From Cryptomeria japonica (taxonomy: Eukaryota; Streptophyta; Pinopsida; Cupressales; Cupressaceae), in contig NC_081408.1 in the NCBI RefSeq assembly GCF_030272615.1, forward strand, positions 340,410,793-340,474,792: a DNA stretch of 64,000 nt. The letters are read 5' to 3'. The notes under the pieces are model-generated. The model searched no databases. It saw only the letters and a program-made list of their open reading frames with translations, and was not told the DNA's origin. This document shows positions 58,961-64,000 of the stretch, piece by piece (the stretch's first letter is position 1; each line of letters begins with the position of its first letter). The translations under genes and the position numbers were made by a program.

Positions 58961-59550
58961 TGGACGAGGACACCGATTCTGGAATGTGCTACTAGTGATG
59001 ACAATTTGGATTTTTTCATGATCAAGCCAGATGAGGAGAGTGCCAACGATGACCTTGACAACTACCTCGACATACCTGAATATAACTGCATCTTCACCCT
59101 TAGTCCTACTGACTTTGAAAACATTGAGAGCCTTCCCCTTGTTCACCACCAACTTATTGACTAGGACCATGAAGGACCCATACAATTTGACATATTCTAA
59201 AATGATAAAACCTTTATTGACTATCTCGGCATACGAGATGATATTCCACTTGGGGACCATAAGGCAGGATATACTATAGAGCTCAACAACATGGCATATT
59301 TTGGTTAGGGTGTTGGGCCTTCCAGTCACAAAAAATATAAAAATAAAAACAAATCATGGGTCTTATGGTGAAAATCATGTTGTGGCATTGTGTGACCCCA
59401 AAAAAGTTAAAAGAAAGGATGTATCTGAGGGCGAAAACCTGTACGAGGCACCCGAAGATGGAAGGATCGACATTCTCTCGGCATTATATGAAGAAAAATC
59501 ATCTATGTTAGTAGAGGAGACCATAAAAACAAACATTGGTACAAAATAAA
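58961..59550 (+). pseudogene. Acidic linker before RT, with frame change (Tat-B)
   Basis: DEESANDDLDNYLDIPEYNC and a hydrophobic piece lead to KKYKNKNKS. The frame moves from the gag-protease frame to the RT frame around 59290-59340. The text then continues ENHVVALCDPKKVKRKDVSE, APEDGRIDILSA. No enzyme motif. Confidence 0.6.
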
Positions 59551-60520
59551 TTCCACATAACATATTCCTGGCACAATCTCTGACAGAGATAGAAAGACCA
59601 AAGTTCATAAGTTTCTTCACAGAGAGACAAATCAATTTCGCATGGTCATATGCTGATATGCCTAGACCGGATCTGGATTTAGTAATGCATCATTTGACAG
59701 TTAAAGTGGGGGAAAAACCAGTAAAATAGAAATTAAGAAAGATGCATCCACAAGTAGCATTATTAGTAAAAGAAAAGCTTGAAAAATTATTGGATGTCAG
59801 ACTCATACACCCAATTCATTACCCTGAGTGGATCTCCAACTTAGTACCTATCAGTAAACTAGATCGTAGGATCAAAAAATGCACAGATTTTAGAGACATC
59901 AACAAAGCTTGTCGTAAGGATGATTTTCCCTTGCCAAATATTTACTTGATTGTAGATCTCACAATAGGTCATGCAATGTTATCTTTGATGGATGGGTTCT
60001 CTAGCTATAATCAAATAAAAATCACATCGGAGGATCAACACAAAACAATATTTACTTGTCCCTAGGGGACTTTCTACTAGAATGTCATGCCCTTCGGACT
60101 AAAGAATGACTACTATCTTTCATGATCTCATGCATGTTACTGTGGAAGATTATGTTGATGACCTCTTGGGAAAATCAATAGATAGAAATACACATTTGGA
60201 CATACTTTCAGTCATTTTTGATCGGTTGGAAAAATACAAAGTAAGATTTAACCCCAAGAAATGTGTCTTTGGAGTAACCTCTGCGAAGCTCTTGGGATTC
60301 ATTGTCTCAAAAAGAGGAATTGAGGCCGATCCAAAAAAAGTTAAGGCAATCCTAGAGATGAAACCACCAAGAAATATCAGTCAGCTTCAATCTTTGCAAG
60401 GGAGACTCCAGTCCATACAAAGATTCATAGCACAACTTGTAGATAACTATCATCCTTTTCAACACTTGCTACACAAAAACATCAAATTCAAATGGGATGA
60501 TAACTATCAATAAGCTTTCT
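59551..60520 (+). pseudogene. pol: Tat-B reverse transcriptase with a 26-base deletion
   Basis: INFAWSYADMPRPDLDLVMH, a WISNLVPISK block, CTDFRDINKAC, DDFPLPNIYLIVDLT and YNQIKITSEDQHKT precede the break. At about 60107 the bases for the AGATYQRA stretch are missing compared with Tat-A (15433 on), which shifts the frame. The second half holds the catalytic YVDD (60151-60162), then CVFGVTSAKLLGFIVSKRGI and QSLQGRLQSIQRFIAQL. Stops at about 59728, 60063 and 60078, several at Trp or Gln positions. Confidence 0.9.
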
Positions 60521-60990
60521 AGATACTCAAAGATTATCTTCTGAATCCACTATTCTTAATGCCACTAGTTCCAAAACAACCCCTATTACTATACATATCA
60601 GCTACTTCAATAGCACTGAGGGCACTCTTAGCACAACAAGATGCCGAGGGCAAAGAAAAAGCAGTCTACTACATCAGTCATACTTTGGTGGGATATGAGC
60701 TAAACTACACACCAATTGAAAGTGCATGTTGCATTGTGGTATTTGCTTTGCATAAACTATGACACTACATGCTAACTCATAAAACTAAGTTGGTCACAAG
60801 GATTGATCCATTGAAATATCTTCTCCATAAAGCAATGCTTACTGGTCGATTAGCCAAATGGGTGATGCTCTTGAGTGAATTCGACATTAAATATGTAGAT
60901 AGAAAAGAAATAAAAGGACAAGCTATCACAGATCAGTTAGTAGATGCTCCTACGATAGATGATGCTCCTCTAACTTCATAATTTCTAGAT
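60521..60990 (+). pseudogene. pol: Tat-B RNase H (first)
   Basis: LYISATSIALRALLAQQDAE, KAVYYISHTLVGYELNYTPI, HYMLTHKTKLVTRIDPLKYL, LTGRLAKWVMLLSEFDIKYV. The first Asp of the catalytic set is not obvious (SATS where Tat-A has SAID). Stops at 60760 and near 60979. Frame is the same as the second RT half. Confidence 0.85.
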
Positions 60991-60999
60991 GAATCCATC

Positions 61000-61410
61000 T
61001 TGATAGTATCACACACAAAGCCTTGGCAACTATACTTTGATGGCTCATACACACAGCATGGTGCAGGAGCTAGCATCCTCTTCATTACACCTCAAGGGGA
61101 TTTCATACCAAAATGATATTGATTATCATTTCCTTGCACTAATAACATAGCAGAATACGAGGCATTAATAACTAGATTACGGATTGTAGTTTAGTGGAAG
61201 ATCTAGGAACTTCATGTTTTTGGAGACTCTGAACTTGTAATTCATCAAGCAACTGATGACTACCAAACAAAGGATGAAAAATTAATGCCTTACAAAAAAA
61301 TGGTGGATGACCTGAAACAACATTTCACGAAGATAAACTTTGAGTAGATACCAAGAGAGCAAAATCGAGTCGCAGATGCCATGGCTACTATTGCTTCACT
61401 GATCGATCTA
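61000..61410 (+). pseudogene. pol: Tat-B second (archaeal-type) RNase H
   Basis: WQLYFDGSYTQHGAGASILF, CTNNIAEYEALITRL, ELHVFGDSELVIHQATDDYQ, RVADAMATIASLIDL. Active-site residues D (FDGS), E (AEYEA), D (GDSE) and D (VADA) are all visible. Stops lie near 61117, 61123, 61192, 61204 and 61345. Confidence 0.87.
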
Positions 61411-62730
61411 CCATAGAATGAAACCTGCTATGAGTTCTTGGTGGATAACCTTTTGGTTCCCTCATATGAGATCACTCCTACTGAGATGATATGTGTTGTT
61501 GGTCTTGATTCCTAGTTATATGGTTCCATTTTCATATACCTTCATAATAATACCCTTCCTCCTGACTTATCTAACAACCAATGTCACAATTTCATTCGCC
61601 AATCTTCTTGATACGTCATTTTAGCTGATATCCTATACCATCGAGGTCTAGATGGCACTCTCCTTAGATGTTTAGAAAGGGACGAAGCTCAGATTGCATT
61701 ACATCAAGTTCATGAAGGGATATGTGGTCCACATTCTAGTGGTCCTACCTTAGCCAAGAAACTCATCAGGGCTAGATATTACTGGCCCAATATGGAAAAA
61801 GACTCATATCAGTTTGTTAAGAAATGCAAGCAATGTCAACTTCATGGAGACCTCATTCATGTGCCAACACAAGAACTTCAACCGATTGCGACTCCTTGGC
61901 CCTTTTGCCAGTGGGGACTCTATCTCATAGGCAAGATTCACCCTCCTTCCTCCAATGGCCATAAATTCATCATCACTGCCACAAAGTATTTCACAAAATG
62001 GATTGAATTCATTCCTCTTACACAAGTCACTAGAAAATAGATTGCTACACTCATTCTCAACTACATCATTTGTCGATACGGTATTCCTATTTCTATCATC
62101 ACTGATAACGGGTGCCCCTTCAAAAATCAAGATGTTCATGAACTTTGTGATTGCTTCCATATTACCCATCATTTTGCCATGCCCTATTACCCAAAAGGTA
62201 ATGGTCAAGCTGAGGTGTCTAATAAAACCATTCTTAAAATCCTAAAAAAGACAGTCAATGACGCTAGCTGCAATTGGCATATCCAACTTAATCCCGCACT
62301 TTGGGCTTACTGCATAAGCATCCGCAGACCTATAGGAGCCATACCTTATTCAATTATCTACAATGTTGAAGCTATATTGCCTATTGAGGTTGAGTTACCC
62401 TCTTTACAAGTCTCTTTGCAAAACATTATTAGTGATGAAGACTACAGGGTCTCTCGCTTGCAAGAACTAGAACTATTCGATAAACGAAGACAAACTGCTT
62501 TTAATCATCTCAAGGCTTATCAACAACGAATGAGTCGCAGTTACAATCATAAAGTGAAGCTTTGTACATTTGAGGTGGGTAACTTAGTTCTCAAAGAAAA
62601 TCCTAAGAATCAGCAAGACAGAGTGAAGAAGGGAAAATTCGAACCAAATTGGCTTGGTCCTTACATAATTACAACCGCCTATGGATTTGGTGCATATCAG
62701 CTTTCAACTCTAGATGGCAAACCTTTGTAG
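61411..62730 (+). pseudogene. pol: Tat-B integrase with first catalytic residue changed
   Basis: The zinc domain is complete (HQVHEGICGPHSSG ... KKCKQCQLHGD). The core begins WGLYLIGKI, with Tyr (TAT, 61921-61923) where Tat integrases have Asp; this is G-to-T, not a deamination change. TDNG (about 62101) and YYPKGNGQAEVSNKT are intact. A stop lies at 62038. The C-terminal domain is well preserved (RVSRLQELELFDKRRQTAFN, VGNLVLKENPKNQQ, WLGPYIITTAYGFGAYQLST) and ends near 62730. No chromodomain is seen. Confidence 0.92.
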
Positions 62731-62779
62731 GATCCTATCAACAAAATGCACCTTCACAGGTTTTACACATAGCTCTTCA

Positions 62780-63050
62780 AAATATCCTAATTCAAAATAA
62801 AAAAATAAAGAAAATAAAAAATTCAAAATACAAAAAAATAAAAAAAATTCAAAATACAAAAAAATCATAAACATAAAAAAATCGTTACTTGGTGAAAACC
62901 TAGAAAACAGGTGCCTTTTGACACAAGAAAATTGAAAAATAGAAAAAAGTAAAGAAAAACATTTCATCCAATGGTGAAAACCACTTTGGTGGTGCCCTAG
63001 GCAAGTACCATGGTGAAAATTGGGTCATCAGTGCCATGTGTAGAGACATT
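62780..63050 (+). repeat. A-rich tract with GGTGAAAACC boxes, after integrase (Tat-B)
   Basis: After about 90 A-rich bases come TTGGTGAAAACCTAG..ACAGGTGCC (62890), ATGGTGAAAACCACTTTGG (62971) and ATGGTGAAAATTGGG (63010). Matches the Tat-A arrangement at 18140-18345. Confidence 0.65.
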
Positions 63051-64000
63051 TATCCTCCCTCCTTCAGGATTCCATTTCATCCTTTCACTTTGCACATAGT
63101 CACGGCCTATTCATCCATAATAAACTTACCCACTACCATCATGGCTTGTTATTGATCTACCCAAGATTGGTTAGCCATTCATAATAATCCCTTGTTTTCA
63201 CCATTTTCCCTCCATAATAAATCAGCTCCTATCTGTGGCTAAGGCAAATCCTATGTCTAGTGATGGGTGTGTAACTAAGAGCATCACACATTCTGAGGAG
63301 TACAGTTTCTTCCAATTTTCTTCAACCTATCCACACACAATCCACAATAAAACAACACTTGCATCATAGATCCACAATAAAGTTTCATCTTCTCTGCAAT
63401 AAAGTATCAGTTTCATGGATTCAGTCAGTTTCAAATGAGACACAAGCAACAACAAAGGGGCTTCAACAAATCAAATCTTTCAACAGACTTAGACAACATT
63501 ATGGATCAGTGCTATCTATCTTTTTGTGAAAGTAAACATTGTGACCACTAAACTTGACGACTATAATGGATGTTTGTGTCGAGTCTTGGTTTTCTTTTGA
63601 TTTCATATTTTGGTGACATGTCTTTTAGCTTTTCCAAGATGTCTTTGACTAGAGATCTTATCTCCAGGATGTCTTTGACTAGAAAGGATGGGATGGGGTA
63701 TCATCACCTATTTTTCTTTTGTTGTTTGTGGATTGTCTCTTAGTAATGCTATGACTTGTCCAAGGATATGAGGACACTGTAAGTCTAGTATGAACTGGGG
63801 CATTCTTTGTTTGCAACTATCTGATCTCCATGCAAATGGGTACAATGACTTTCTAGGTCAAACATATGCCTCGATTGTCATAACCTATTTTTCCATAATA
63901 AAGCTCAATGATGATAATTCACAAGAAGCTCTTTCACTTCCATATCTTCTATCTTTCATCCCCTTTTCTTAATTGACCTCCATTGTCCTTGAGATTGTGT
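63051..64000. other. Tat-B post-integrase spacer
   Basis: No gene. ATCCACAATAAA-type words recur (63342, 63370, and CCATAATAAA at 63114, 63211, 63893). A unit of about 35 bases containing GATGTCTTTGACTAGA is repeated at 63640 and 63668. Text such as TCCAAGGATATGA relates to the Tat-A spacer near 18990. Confidence 0.5.

Larger units (their letters stand above)
52246..64000 (+). mobile_element. Second Ty3/gypsy Tat-lineage element 'Tat-B', 3' end outside window
   Basis: From a TGTAGACACC LTR start through leader, gag, protease, G-patch-like piece, RT, RNase H, second RNase H and integrase to 62730, then the post-integrase spacer. Same architecture as Tat-A but a clearly different family by sequence. 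The 3' LTR is not reached. From gag to about 59290 the frame is constant apart from stops. Confidence 0.9.

Overview
This window looks like intergenic heterochromatin from a large plant nuclear genome. It is AT-rich and I found no convincing host gene. About nine tenths of it is LTR retrotransposons at different stages of decay. Tekay-type LTRs of about 4 kb and a Tat-type element of about 17 kb (nested insert excluded) suggest a large-genome seed plant, possibly a gymnosperm; that assignment is inference.

Layout. (1) 1-6772, + strand: 3' portion of a Ty3/gypsy chromovirus of Tekay/Del type, with about 4.1-kb LTRs and an interior collapsed to about 1 kb. (2) 7118-32299, + strand: a Ty3/gypsy Tat-lineage element ('Tat-A') with both LTRs, a tRNA-Lys-like primer site, a long leader, gag-PR-(G-patch)-RT-RH-aRH-IN, and an extra antisense ORF with a plant mobile domain (PMD). 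(3) 22729-30727: a second LTR element inserted in Tat-A, with a perfect CTCTT target duplication. It lacks pol. It has a coiled-coil gag with five CCHC knuckles, a second reading frame of about 1,120 codons that stays in one frame, and several polypurine tracts before its 3' LTR; the tracts recall Sireviruses. (4) 32300-34954: unassigned AT-rich DNA. (5) 34955-39185: solo Tekay LTR with a near-perfect target duplication. (6) 39929-49890, - strand: a broken Ty1/copia element split by a minus-strand Tekay element (40493-47837), which itself kept only the start of gag. (7) 49891-52245: unassigned AT-rich DNA. (8) 52246-64000, + strand: a second Tat element ('Tat-B'), running off the window.

How the parts fit. 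Tat-A and Tat-B share gene order, a zinc-knuckle gag, a G-patch-like domain between protease and RT, a second (archaeal-type) RNase H, an A-rich 3' segment with repeated GGTGAAAACC boxes, and leaders with family-specific short-motif clusters. All polyproteins are interrupted by stops and some by frameshifts, so nothing here is likely to encode an active element. Many stops look like C-to-T or G-to-A changes, as expected for long-methylated DNA.

Most notable for follow-up: the pol-less nested element with its unidentified giant ORF, the antisense PMD ORF in Tat-A, and the short-motif clusters that sit on both sides of the leader core in both Tat elements. All similarity calls were made by eye; no alignment or database search was run.
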